A DNA stretch of 64,000 bases from RPRB01 sp035501615 (GTDB lineage: Bacteria; Myxococcota; Myxococcia; Myxococcales; Myxococcaceae): positions 7,534 to 71,533 of the forward strand of contig DATJVY010000008.1 of the NCBI GenBank assembly GCA_035501615.1, read 5' to 3'. Positions 38,899-47,121 of this stretch are shown piece after piece. A program made the translations under genes and the position numbers. Positions within the stretch are counted from its first letter, which is position 1; each line of letters begins with the position of its first letter. The notes under the pieces are model-generated. The model had not been told where the DNA came from. It worked only from the letters and a program-made list of their open reading frames with translations, and searched no databases.

Positions 38899-40146
38899 AT
38901 GGCGAGGCGGCGCGCAGGACTGCTGACGCTGGTCGCAGCGGCGCTGTTCTGGGGCCCGCTCGTCCTGCCCGTCCGCGTCCTCGCGCAGGACGAGCCCATT
39001 CCCCAGCCGGAGGGCGACGTCGACGTCACCGCCTTCGACGAGACGCTCAACCCGTATGGTCAGTGGGTCGACACCGGCAGCGGTCCCAACGACGGCCGCG
39101 CCTGGCGTCCCGACCCCGACGTCGTCGGAGAGGACTTCCAGCCTTACGCGACCGGCGGCCACTGGGTCTACTCGGACTGGGGATGGACCTGGGAGAGCGA
39201 CTACCCCTGGGGCTGGGCGCCGTTCCACTACGGCCGCTGGGCCCTGACGCCTTCCTGGGGCTGGGTATGGTACCCGGGGACCGTCTGGGCGCCTGCCTGG
39301 GTCGACTGGCGCTTCGGAGGCGGGTACATCGGCTGGGCGCCGCTGCCCCCGGTGGGCTACGCGGTCGTCGTCCAGCCCTGGCGGCCCTACTGGTGCTTCG
39401 TTCCGAGCAACGTGTTCGTCTACCACGACGTGTGGGCGTACCGGCTCCCCGTGGACCACATCCACTCGGCCTACGCGGCGACGGTGCCGGTGCACCAGGC
39501 CGTGAGCTACGGCCGGGCGCGCTGGTACGCCGGTCCCCCGTTGCCGCAGGTCGAGCACGCCGCGGGCCGCCCGGTGCCGCGCGTGACCGGCTTCACGCCT
39601 CCGGCGCCAGGCCGCGTGCAGGCGGTTCTTCCTCCGACGCGCGCGACCGGGACGCTGGCCCCGAGGGGTGGCTCCCCGTTCCCCGGAATGACGCCGGTGC
39701 GCCCGTCCACACCTGGCGGAGCTCCTCCCGCGCCGGGTGGCGGCTACCGAGCTCCGGCCGGCCCGAGCCCGTGGCGCGGCAGCCCGCCGAGCGGTGGCGC
39801 CCCGGCGCCCCGGCCGGCGAGTCCTCCCCCGAGCGCTCCGTCCGGGTCCGCGGCGCCGCGCCCGCGGTCGCTGGGCTACTGGAGCCCGCCGGCCCGTGGC
39901 TTCTCCGGACCCTCGGCGGCCCAGGGCTACGCCGCGTCGTCGCGCAGCTTCGCGGGCCAGCCGGCGAGCGGCTTCGGGTATGGGTCCCGCGGCTTCTCGG
40001 CGCCCTCGCGCGGGTTCTCCGCTCCGTCGGGTTCGCGGGGGGGCGGCGGCGGCATGCACGTCGGCGGTGGCGGCGGCCACTCCGGTGGCGGCGGCGGTGG
40101 GCACGGCGGCGGTGGCGGTGGCCATGGCGGTGGAGGCCACCGGTAG
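38899..40146 (+). CDS. exported DUF6600-type protein with Gly/His-rich tail
   Basis: The 415-residue protein starts at the ATG at 38899 (GGGAAGGA upstream), with a signal peptide ending VRVLAQ. Residues ~40-180 are strikingly Trp/Tyr/Gly-rich (HWVYSDWGWTWESDYPWGWA, WGWVWYPGTVWAPAWVDWR), the hallmark of DUF6600. Then comes a long Pro/Ala/Ser-rich region with repeated SRGFSAPSRGFSAPS. The tail is a run of Gly broken by His (GGHSGGGGGGHGGGGGGH). It is secreted or surface-associated. The His/Gly tail could bind metal. The function of the family is unknown. Confidence 0.82.
   Translation: MARRRAGLLTLVAAALFWGPLVLPVRVLAQDEPIPQPEGDVDVTAFDETLNPYGQWVDTGSGPNDGRAWRPDPDVVGEDFQPYATGGHWVYSDWGWTWESDYPWGWAPFHYGRWALTPSWGWVWYPGTVWAPAWVDWRFGGGYIGWAPLPPVGYAVVVQPWRPYWCFVPSNVFVYHDVWAYRLPVDHIHSAYAATVPVHQAVSYGRARWYAGPPLPQVEHAAGRPVPRVTGFTPPAPGRVQAVLPPTRATGTLAPRGGSPFPGMTPVRPSTPGGAPPAPGGGYRAPAGPSPWRGSPPSGGAPAPRPASPPPSAPSGSAAPRPRSLGYWSPPARGFSGPSAAQGYAASSRSFAGQPASGFGYGSRGFSAPSRGFSAPSGSRGGGGGMHVGGGGGHSGGGGGGHGGGGGGHGGGGHR
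40033..40143 (+). repeat. low-complexity Gly/His-coding repeat
   Basis: Short GGCGGT/GGCGGC units interrupted by CAC/CAT codons encode the C-terminal Gly/His tail of the DUF6600-type protein. The repeats are imperfect and confined to this coding end. Confidence 0.8.
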
Positions 40147-40168
40147 CGTCCGCGCCGAGGGGCCAGCC

Positions 40169-40669
40169 GTGACCGTCCCGGAGGACCGCGAGTCCGAAGG
40201 CGTTGCCCGAGGATGGATCCGCTTCGGCCGGTCGTCCTTCCGGGCGATCGTCGAGCGGGTGCTCCGGTCGTGGGCGGCGCGCAGCCTCCAGGTCGGCGCG
40301 CTCGCGACGCTGGTCGACGTCTGCGTCCTGCTGCTCTGCAAGAAGGTGCTCAAGCTGCCCACGCCCGTGGGTGCGGCGGTGGGCGTGGCCATCGGCTCGA
40401 CCATCGCGTTCTTCCTGAACCGGAGCTTCGCCTTCCGTGCGCAGGGGACGCCGGTCACGGGGCAGGCGGTGAAGTTCATCATCTCCACCCTCATCGCCAT
40501 GAGCATCCACGCCCCGCTGGTGGGGATCCTCGCCGACTGGCTGGACGTGCCGGTGGTCGTCGCGAAGCTCGTCGCCGACGTGCTGGTCTTCAGCGTCGGG
40601 CAGCTGCTCGTGCTGCGCTTCCTGGTGTTCCGGAAGTCGCACGCGCACACCGGGCAGCCGCAGGCGTAG
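40169..40669 (+). CDS. GtrA family four-helix membrane protein
   Basis: There are 166 residues from the GTG at 40169, which has GAGGGG seven bases upstream; an earlier in-frame ATG lies inside the previous gene's Gly/His tail and is unlikely. After a ~35-residue basic N-terminus four hydrophobic helices follow (LQVGALATLVDVCVLLL; AVGVAIGSTIAFFLNRSFAF; FIISTLIAMSIHAPLVGIL; LVADVLVFSVGQLLVLRFLV). The second helix ends in FLNRSFAF, the GtrA motif. GtrA proteins are linked to polyprenyl-phosphate sugar movement or cell-surface polysaccharide synthesis. No glycosyltransferase is adjacent. Confidence 0.85.
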   Translation: MTVPEDRESEGVARGWIRFGRSSFRAIVERVLRSWAARSLQVGALATLVDVCVLLLCKKVLKLPTPVGAAVGVAIGSTIAFFLNRSFAFRAQGTPVTGQAVKFIISTLIAMSIHAPLVGILADWLDVPVVVAKLVADVLVFSVGQLLVLRFLVFRKSHAHTGQPQA

Positions 40670-40748
40670 GGCCCGCTCGAGCGCGCTCCCCGGGCGTAGA
40701 CGCCTCGCACCGTCCGCTGTCCCGGGCAGGACGGGGCGGGGCTCGAGT

Positions 40749-42698
40749 CTAGTGCGTGTCCCGGGCGGCGCTTCCCTGAGCGGGGGCCTCGCCTGGCACC
40801 TGCGCCTGGAGGCGCTTCACCGCCTCCACCGCGGGGCCGAGGTCTGGCTGGCGGGACACGGCCTCCCGGTACTCGCGCAGGGCGTCCTTCTTCTTGTCCT
40901 GCGACTCGTAGAGCTGCCCCAGGTAGAAGTGCGGCGCGCCGAAGTTGGGGTCCACCGCCAGGCTGGCCTTGAAAGACTTCTCGGCCTCCGCGGTCTGCCC
41001 GCGCTCGAACAGCACCTGGCCCAGGTAGAGGTGGGCCAGCGGCTGTCGGCTGTCGGTGGCGAGCACCGCCCGGAGCGTCTTCAGCGCCATGTCCGGGTCT
41101 CCGCCACGGAAGTAGAGCGAGCCGAGCTCGGCCCGGGCCTCGAGCTGTGTGGGGTCTCGCCGCACCAGCTGCTCCAGCTCGGGCAGCGCCAGGTCGGGAC
41201 GCCCCCGGCGGCTGTGGAGGATGCCCAGCCGCGACAGCACCGCGGTGTCCTCGGGGTGCCGCTCCCGGGCCTTCGCCAGCACCTTCTCGGCCGCCGCGTA
41301 GTCGCCCTTGGCCAGGTAGAGGTCGGCGAGCCCCAGGGCCGCGACCACGTCGTCGGGCTGCTCCTTGAGCACCGTCTGGTAGAGCGGCTCGGCCTTCGCG
41401 CTCACCCGCTTGCGGGAATAGAGGGCCGCCAGCTCGAGGCGGGCCTCGGAGGTCGGCTCGAGCTGGAGGCGGCGCTCGGCCTCGGCGATGGCCCCGTCCA
41501 GGTCGCCCATGGCGAGGTGTGCGTCGGCCAGCGCGGCACGGGCGCTCCCGTCCTGGGGGAACTCGCGGACCGCCTTCTCCAGCACCGCCACCGCCTCCTT
41601 GAAGCGGCCCAGCCCCACGTAGGCGATGGCCAGCCCGCGATAGGCCTCGGTGCTGCGGGAGGCCTTCCGGTCCTCGGCCATGAGGGAGATGGCCTTCTGG
41701 AACGCGGCCACCGCCTGGGTACGCTTGCCCTGCTTCAAGTACAGCTGCCCGAGCTGGGTGTAGGGCGCGCTGGCGGAGGGGTTGATGGTCTGCGCGCGCG
41801 CGAACGCCTGGTTGGCCTTCGCGTTGTCGCCGGTGCGGAAGTAGGAGAGCCCCAGGTTGAACCAGGCCTCGGCCGAGCGGGGGTCCTCCCTGGTCGCGGC
41901 CAGGAACTCGCGGCGTGCGCCGTCGAAGTCGTCCTTCCAGTCCAGGGCCACCCCGAGGTTGTTGTGGGCCTCGGCCGAGTGCGGGTCGAGCTGGAGGGTC
42001 CGCTCGAAGGCGCCGATCGCCCCGGGGACGTTCCCCTCCCGGAGCAGGAGCACCCCGAGGTTGTAGTGGGTGGTGGGGTCGAGCGGTGCTGCCTGTGCGG
42101 CGGCGAGGAGGAGCTCCTTCGCCTCGCCGGTGAGCCCCTGCTCCGCGAGCGCCTTGGCCAGGTTCACCTTGGCCACGGTGAGGTTCGGGTCGAGCTCCAG
42201 CGCCTTGCGGTAGCTGGCGATGGCCGCGTCGAGCCGGGCGCTCCGCTGAAGCGACTCGGCGAGGTTGAAGTGCGCGGTGGCGTCGCGGGGCTGCAGCTCG
42301 GTCACCCGGGTCCAGGCCCGGACGGCCCCCTCGTTGTCGTCGAGCGAACGGGCGAGGAGCGCGCGCTCCACGTGCAGCGCCGGGTCCGAGGGGCTGGTGG
42401 CGATGGCCCCGTCGAGCAGGGTCTTGGCCTCCGCGGCCTCGCCCGCCAGGCGCAGCGCCCGCACCAGGAGCAGCGTGGACTCGGTCCCGGGCTGGCGGCG
42501 GGCCAGCTCGCGCAGAGGGGGGACCGCCTTGTCCGGCTCCTCGAGCGAGAGGTAGGCCAGCCCCAGACGGCGAAGGGCGTCGGCGTCGTCGGGCGAGTCG
42601 CGGAGCCGGGCCTCGTCCGCCTTCACCGCCTCGCGGAGCTTGCCCGAGTCCGGGCCCGCGAGGAGGAGCAGGAGTGGGAGGAGCGCCGCGCCCGCCAT
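40749..42698 (-). CDS. exported TPR-repeat protein, last gene of the Glt-like operon
   Basis: The protein has 649 residues. A short hydrophobic N-terminus (GAALLPLLLLLAGPDSG) suggests export. The rest is at least fifteen tandem TPR units (DADALRRLGLAYLSLEEPDK, DPTTHYNLGVLLLREGNVPG, SAEAHNNLGVALDWKDDFDG, VAALGLADLYLAKGDYAAAE). It is a scaffold for protein contacts. Its ATG directly abuts the stop of the preceding lipoprotein gene with no gap. It has no close named counterpart that I can assign. Confidence 0.85.
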   Translation of the reverse strand: MAGAALLPLLLLLAGPDSGKLREAVKADEARLRDSPDDADALRRLGLAYLSLEEPDKAVPPLRELARRQPGTESTLLLVRALRLAGEAAEAKTLLDGAIATSPSDPALHVERALLARSLDDNEGAVRAWTRVTELQPRDATAHFNLAESLQRSARLDAAIASYRKALELDPNLTVAKVNLAKALAEQGLTGEAKELLLAAAQAAPLDPTTHYNLGVLLLREGNVPGAIGAFERTLQLDPHSAEAHNNLGVALDWKDDFDGARREFLAATREDPRSAEAWFNLGLSYFRTGDNAKANQAFARAQTINPSASAPYTQLGQLYLKQGKRTQAVAAFQKAISLMAEDRKASRSTEAYRGLAIAYVGLGRFKEAVAVLEKAVREFPQDGSARAALADAHLAMGDLDGAIAEAERRLQLEPTSEARLELAALYSRKRVSAKAEPLYQTVLKEQPDDVVAALGLADLYLAKGDYAAAEKVLAKARERHPEDTAVLSRLGILHSRRGRPDLALPELEQLVRRDPTQLEARAELGSLYFRGGDPDMALKTLRAVLATDSRQPLAHLYLGQVLFERGQTAEAEKSFKASLAVDPNFGAPHFYLGQLYESQDKKKDALREYREAVSRQPDLGPAVEAVKRLQAQVPGEAPAQGSAARDTH

Positions 42699-43343
42699 CT
42701 ACAGCTTCTCCACGAAGGGGCTCGCCCGGGCGTCGAACGTCTTCCGGGCCAGTACGTCGCGCCGTTTCTCCCACTCGGCCCGGGCCTTCTCCATCCGTTC
42801 CTGCTCGGGCTTGGCGGCCTTCCGCTTCTCGCCCAGCTCGGCCTCGCAGGCCGCGACCTGACGCTCGAAGTCCTTCGGGTCGTACCGCTCGCTGCCGGGA
42901 ACCTTGACCTTCCGCACCGCGTTGAGTCGGGCGAGCTGGTAGCGGGCCACGGCGCAGGTGCGGTTCAGCTCGTCGAGGGTGCGGTTGCGGGTGTTGAGGT
43001 CCTGCTTCGCACGCAGGTAGTCGACGCGGGCCTGGGCCTCGTCGCGGGCCAGCACCGCCACGTCCTTGGAGGCCTGGTCCTTGGCCTGGCCGATCTCGTC
43101 GCTGGCCAGGGATTCGGACTTCTTCGCCCGGCGGATCTGGTCCCGGGTGCGGAAGATCTCGTTCTCCGCCTCGTCCACGCGGTCATAGGCCACGAAGAGG
43201 TCGTTCTCGGCCTCGACCAGGTCGATCTTGTTCTCGTAGGTGAGCTTGTTCACCATGTCGTCGGGCACCGAGCGGCTGTACTTGCCGCCGCAGGCCGCGG
43301 CGAGGAGCGTCCAGAGCAGGAGCAGGGAGGGCCGTCGGTTCAT
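42699..43343 (-). CDS. coiled-coil lipoprotein in the Glt-like operon
   Basis: The 214-residue protein has an N-terminal lipoprotein signal (PSLLLLWTLLAAACGG), with Cys18 as the lipid-modified residue. The mature part is almost entirely charged helix and probably coiled coil (AENEIFRTRDQIRRAKKSES, RDEAQARVDYLRAKQDLNTR), with two further Cys. It is likely anchored to a membrane on its periplasmic face. It overlaps the upstream gene by 4 bases (ATGA). The family is not recognised beyond its position. Confidence 0.8.
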   Translation of the reverse strand: MNRRPSLLLLWTLLAAACGGKYSRSVPDDMVNKLTYENKIDLVEAENDLFVAYDRVDEAENEIFRTRDQIRRAKKSESLASDEIGQAKDQASKDVAVLARDEAQARVDYLRAKQDLNTRNRTLDELNRTCAVARYQLARLNAVRKVKVPGSERYDPKDFERQVAACEAELGEKRKAAKPEQERMEKARAEWEKRRDVLARKTFDARASPFVEKL

Positions 43344-43867
43344 TGCACCGTCGCCTTGAAGTCGCCGAACACCGTCCGACCGCAGCCGAAGTCCACGCAG
43401 CGGACGAACGTCACGCTGAAGCTGCCGCCGACCGTCCCGCCGTCGCGCGGGACGTCGTAGAGCACCAGGAATCCGTTGTCGATCAGCGGGAACGACTTGC
43501 GCGGATCGTTGAACACGTCGCGGGTCACCAACCCTCGCTGCTGGCTGACCACCCCGCCGTCTGCCAGCACGCCTCCGTCGGGGCCGGCGTCGACCTGCGC
43601 GAAGTCGGGGAGGGGCGCGGCGAGGTCGACCAGGTCCCCGGTGTAGACCTTGAGGCCGTCGAGCTTCTCCGAGACCTCGAGCACCGTGTCCTCGCCCTGA
43701 CCGCGGGGCCGGGTCCAGCGCACCGCGATCTCGTCTCCGGCGAAGCCCAGCTTGATGTCCTGGTAGGTGAGGTCGAGGATCTCCCCCAGGCTTCCCTCGA
43801 TGGTCTTCGGACCGCAGGCGAGCGCCACCCCCACCAGGGCTGCGGCGATGGGGACGGCGCGCTTCAT
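43340..43867 (-). CDS. lipoprotein, paralogue of the lipoprotein at 52234-52743
   Basis: There are 175 residues from the ATG at 43867, which overlaps the upstream stop by 4 bases; an extra 5-residue extension is open but not needed. The signal ends ALVGVALACG, with Cys18 lipidated. The mature part is beta-rich with a GSLGEILDLTYQDIKLGFAG start and an SFSVTFV...GRTVFGDFKATV end. It shares the N-terminal GSL-x-E pattern and the C-terminal SF-x-V-x-FV...G-x-G-R pattern with the lipoprotein at 52234. An Asp/Gly-rich loop in the middle (DAGPDGGVLADGGV) may bind Ca2+. Confidence 0.78.
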   Translation of the reverse strand: MKRAVPIAAALVGVALACGPKTIEGSLGEILDLTYQDIKLGFAGDEIAVRWTRPRGQGEDTVLEVSEKLDGLKVYTGDLVDLAAPLPDFAQVDAGPDGGVLADGGVVSQQRGLVTRDVFNDPRKSFPLIDNGFLVLYDVPRDGGTVGGSFSVTFVRCVDFGCGRTVFGDFKATVQ

Positions 43868-46800
43868 CGACAGGTCCTCCACTCCGGATCCACGTCGCCC
43901 CCGGTGATGGTCGCGCTCTTCATCCCCGCCAGCTCCTTGCGCGCACCCTCCTGGTCTCCGTAGCGGCAGCGGAGCGCGGCCAGGTTGGCCCGGGCCTTGT
44001 CGTTGGCCGGGTCCGCTTCCAGCGCCTTGCCGTACGCGGCGCGGGCCGCCATCGGCTCACCCTGGTAGAGCAGCGCCACCCCGAGCCCATTCTGGGCCGC
44101 GGTGCGCGTCTCGCCGAGCTCGGTGGCGCGGGCGAGGGACAGCTGTGCCATCGGGATCTGCTTCGCCTCGAGGTAGGCCAGCCCCAGGGCCTCGAGCGAG
44201 GCTGCGTCCTGGGTGGACTCGGCCTTCTTCTGCAGGTCGGCGAACCCGGGCGGGAGATTCCCCGCGGCCGGCGTGGCGGGGAGCGGCGAGCGTGCGGTCT
44301 CGCTCCGGGTGCGACAGCCGAGCACCGCCGGGGCGTACACCTCGAGCTGGCTCGCCCGGGCGAGGCAGGTCTTGAACGCCTCGTCCGCCTGCTCCTTGAT
44401 GGGCTGGACCTGCTGCTTCACCGCGGACTTGAACTGCTGTGCGTCCGCGGCGGAGAGTCCCGCGGGGACCGGAGTGGCCTCCACCGCCTCGGCCAGCGAC
44501 TGGAGCGACAGGCCCAGCTTCCACAGCGAGGCCACCGCCCACTCCGAGCTGCCCATCGACGCCGCCTGGTTGTACACGCCCTGGAGCTGCTGGAGCGCGG
44601 CCACCTTCTGGTCGATCTGATCGGCCGGGATGGCCTTGAAGTTCCGGTAGAGGAGCTCGCCGAGGTACCAGAGCGCCTTGGCGCTGTCCTCGCCCTGGCT
44701 CGAGGGCGCGTTGACCACCGGGGCGAGCGTGCGGGCCAGGACGTCGGGCCGCTCGCCCTGGGCGGCCGCCACCTCGGCGATGACCGCCGCGGCCTGGGGA
44801 TTCGTCTTGTCCACGCCCAGCGCCTGCGAGGCGGCCGCCTTGGCCCCGGCCAGGTCGCGGGCCTTGAGCTTCGACTGGGCGAGGAGCGCCAGGGCCTCGG
44901 CGCGGCGGTTGCCGCCCACGTTGGCCGCGTTCTGGAAGTCCTTCTGCGCCCCGGGAAGGTCGTTGAGCACCATCCGCAGCCGGCCGGCGGCCATCCAGCC
45001 GTCGTAGGCGGTGGCGTCCTGGCCCATGCGAGCGCCCAGCTGCTCGTACCACTGGGCGGCCTCGGTGAATCGGCCCGACTCGGCGGCATGGCGGCCGAGG
45101 GTGGCGACGACGTCCGAGGTGTAGGCGGTCTTCGGATAGTCGGTGAGCAGCTTGACGCCGATCTCCCGCTCCTTGGCGAAGTCCTTCTTCTCGCGCGCGG
45201 CGGTGAACGCGCCGTAGAGCGCCTTCTCCGCGATGTCGCCGCCCTTGTTCTCGGCGGCGACCTTCAAGAGGCCCTCCACCACGTCGCCGGTCTCCGCCGA
45301 GCTCTGCAGGGCCAGCTCGCCCAGCGCCTCGCCCTTGCTCTCGCTCTGGAACCTCCGCACGTCGGCGAGGAAGGCCGCGGGCAGCTGCGAGTTGGAGAGG
45401 AACTTTCGGGTCGTCTCCTCGATGCCCTTGAAGTCGTTCAGCTGGCGCAGGCTGTCCAGCGCCAGCTTGCCCGCCACCGGCGCGTCCTTCTGGGTGGGGT
45501 ACTCCATGGCGTAGGCGGTGAAGAGCTGGGCCGAGCGCTCGAACTCGCCGTCGTCGTAGTAGGCGCGGGCGATGTTGAACTTGACGGTGAGCGCATTGGG
45601 GTTGCGGGGGTACTTGGCGATGAACTTGGCGCCGTCGAGCTTCAGCGCCTGGCGGGCGTCGGCCACCTCGAAGGCGGTGATCCGGTCCACCTCGCCGGGC
45701 TTGAGCGCGCTGAAGTGGCTGAGCAGCGCGCCGTAGGCCGCGGCCTCGGCGCCGGGAGCGTTGCGGGCCCGGGTCTCGTAGGCCTCGAGCTCCTCGAACT
45801 GGCGCGCGGCCTCGGGGTAGGCGTGCGCGGCGAAGAGCGCGTCCGCGCGGTTGTGCATGATGTCCCGGACGTACTTCTCGGGGCGGAAGAGCGAGAGGTA
45901 CTCCTTGTAGGCGCTCGCGGCCTGCAGGTAGACCTTCCGGTCGTCGGTCTTCTGCGCCAGGGCCTGGAGCTGGGTGGCCAGGTCGCGGGTCAGCTCCTCG
46001 AGCTCGACCAGCTGCTTGCGGCGGGTGGTCTCGTCCTTGAAGGGGTCGACCTTCACGTTCACCGCCGCGCGCACGAGGTACTTGATGTCCTCCTGCTGGG
46101 TGGGGACGCGCCCCTTGGCGGCCTTCAGCGAGTCGTAGAGCTTCTCCGCCCGCTCGATGTCCAGGTCGGGGTCGGGCTGGATCTCCATCAACTTTCGCAG
46201 CGCGGGGATGGCCCACTCGTACTGCTGCTTGATGAAGTAGCGGTTCCCCAGCTTGTCCAGGGCCAGCGCGTAGGTGGTGCGGCTGTCGGAGAGCTTCTCG
46301 AAGTAGGGCAGGGCGCCCTTCGGCGGCCGCGCCTCGGTGTAGCTGTAGACCAGGTCGAGGAGCGCCTCGCGCTTGACGTTGAGCGCCTTCTGGCTGTCCA
46401 CCCCGGGCAAGGGCTCGCTGCCCGCCGCGCCCTCGAAGAAGTTGACCGCGTCGTTGAACTTCGTCTGGTTCACCCGGATCCACCCCAGCTTGTAGCGGGC
46501 CAGGTCGTGCACCGGGCTCTGGGGGAACTTGAGGATCTCCTGGTAGTGCTTCTCGGCCTCGGCGAGGTCGGTCTTGTCGAAGTAGTAGTCGCCGATGATC
46601 TGCTCGGCCTCGAGGCGGAGCGGGCTCTTGGGGTACTTGGCGATGAGCTCGTTCAGCGTCTTGAGCATCTCGTCGAACTGACCGAGCTCGCGCATCTCGT
46701 GCGCCAGGTAGAAGGTGACCTTGTCCGCGTCGTGGAAGTCGGGGAACTCGCGGAGGAGGCGGTTGTAGAGCTGCACCGCCTTCTGCTTGAGCAGCTTGGT

Positions 46801-47121
46801 CTCGGGGCTGACGATGGCCCCCTTGTTGTCTCCGCCGCGCTGCTCCACCTGGAGGAAGTACACGTACCGGCTCTTCTCGACGTAGAGCTCGGCCAGGCGG
46901 AACTGGAGGTCCGGCAGGTAAGGCGCGTTGCGGCTCTTGGCGATCAGCCGCTCGGTCTCGAGGAGCGAGCGGTCCACCTTGAAGATGTCTCGCTTCAGCT
47001 TCTCGACGTACTCGGTCTTCTCCCGCTGCTTGGTGACCACCGGGTTCACGCTCTTGTCGAGCGTGGGGAGCAGGGGGCCGCCGGCCTGGGCGAGCAGGAC
47101 GAGGAGGAGCCCGGCGGTCAC
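43864..47121 (-). CDS. large TPR protein, GltD/AgmU-like
   Basis: The protein has 1085 residues from a GTG that overlaps the upstream stop by 4 bases. The N-terminus is hydrophobic and signal-like (AGLLLVLLAQAGG). The rest is a long array of TPR and TPR-like helices (FRLAELYVEKSRYVYFLQVE, EQIIGDYYFDKTDLAEAEKH, FNIARAYYDDGEFERSAQLF, AQNGLGVALLYQGEPMAARA). In Myxococcus xanthus the periplasmic GltD (AgmU), of ~1200 residues, is a TPR scaffold of the gliding Agl-Glt complex. Size, location and neighbours make this the best counterpart, but TPR sequence alone cannot prove orthology. Confidence 0.75.
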   Translation of the reverse strand: MTAGLLLVLLAQAGGPLLPTLDKSVNPVVTKQREKTEYVEKLKRDIFKVDRSLLETERLIAKSRNAPYLPDLQFRLAELYVEKSRYVYFLQVEQRGGDNKGAIVSPETKLLKQKAVQLYNRLLREFPDFHDADKVTFYLAHEMRELGQFDEMLKTLNELIAKYPKSPLRLEAEQIIGDYYFDKTDLAEAEKHYQEILKFPQSPVHDLARYKLGWIRVNQTKFNDAVNFFEGAAGSEPLPGVDSQKALNVKREALLDLVYSYTEARPPKGALPYFEKLSDSRTTYALALDKLGNRYFIKQQYEWAIPALRKLMEIQPDPDLDIERAEKLYDSLKAAKGRVPTQQEDIKYLVRAAVNVKVDPFKDETTRRKQLVELEELTRDLATQLQALAQKTDDRKVYLQAASAYKEYLSLFRPEKYVRDIMHNRADALFAAHAYPEAARQFEELEAYETRARNAPGAEAAAYGALLSHFSALKPGEVDRITAFEVADARQALKLDGAKFIAKYPRNPNALTVKFNIARAYYDDGEFERSAQLFTAYAMEYPTQKDAPVAGKLALDSLRQLNDFKGIEETTRKFLSNSQLPAAFLADVRRFQSESKGEALGELALQSSAETGDVVEGLLKVAAENKGGDIAEKALYGAFTAAREKKDFAKEREIGVKLLTDYPKTAYTSDVVATLGRHAAESGRFTEAAQWYEQLGARMGQDATAYDGWMAAGRLRMVLNDLPGAQKDFQNAANVGGNRRAEALALLAQSKLKARDLAGAKAAASQALGVDKTNPQAAAVIAEVAAAQGERPDVLARTLAPVVNAPSSQGEDSAKALWYLGELLYRNFKAIPADQIDQKVAALQQLQGVYNQAASMGSSEWAVASLWKLGLSLQSLAEAVEATPVPAGLSAADAQQFKSAVKQQVQPIKEQADEAFKTCLARASQLEVYAPAVLGCRTRSETARSPLPATPAAGNLPPGFADLQKKAESTQDAASLEALGLAYLEAKQIPMAQLSLARATELGETRTAAQNGLGVALLYQGEPMAARAAYGKALEADPANDKARANLAALRCRYGDQEGARKELAGMKSATITGGDVDPEWRTCR

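Noticed and set aside
38782..42774. 1330-codon minus-strand open frame across several genes
   Set aside because: It overlaps real genes on both strands in other frames and has the Arg/Gly/Pro-rich look of a shadow frame.
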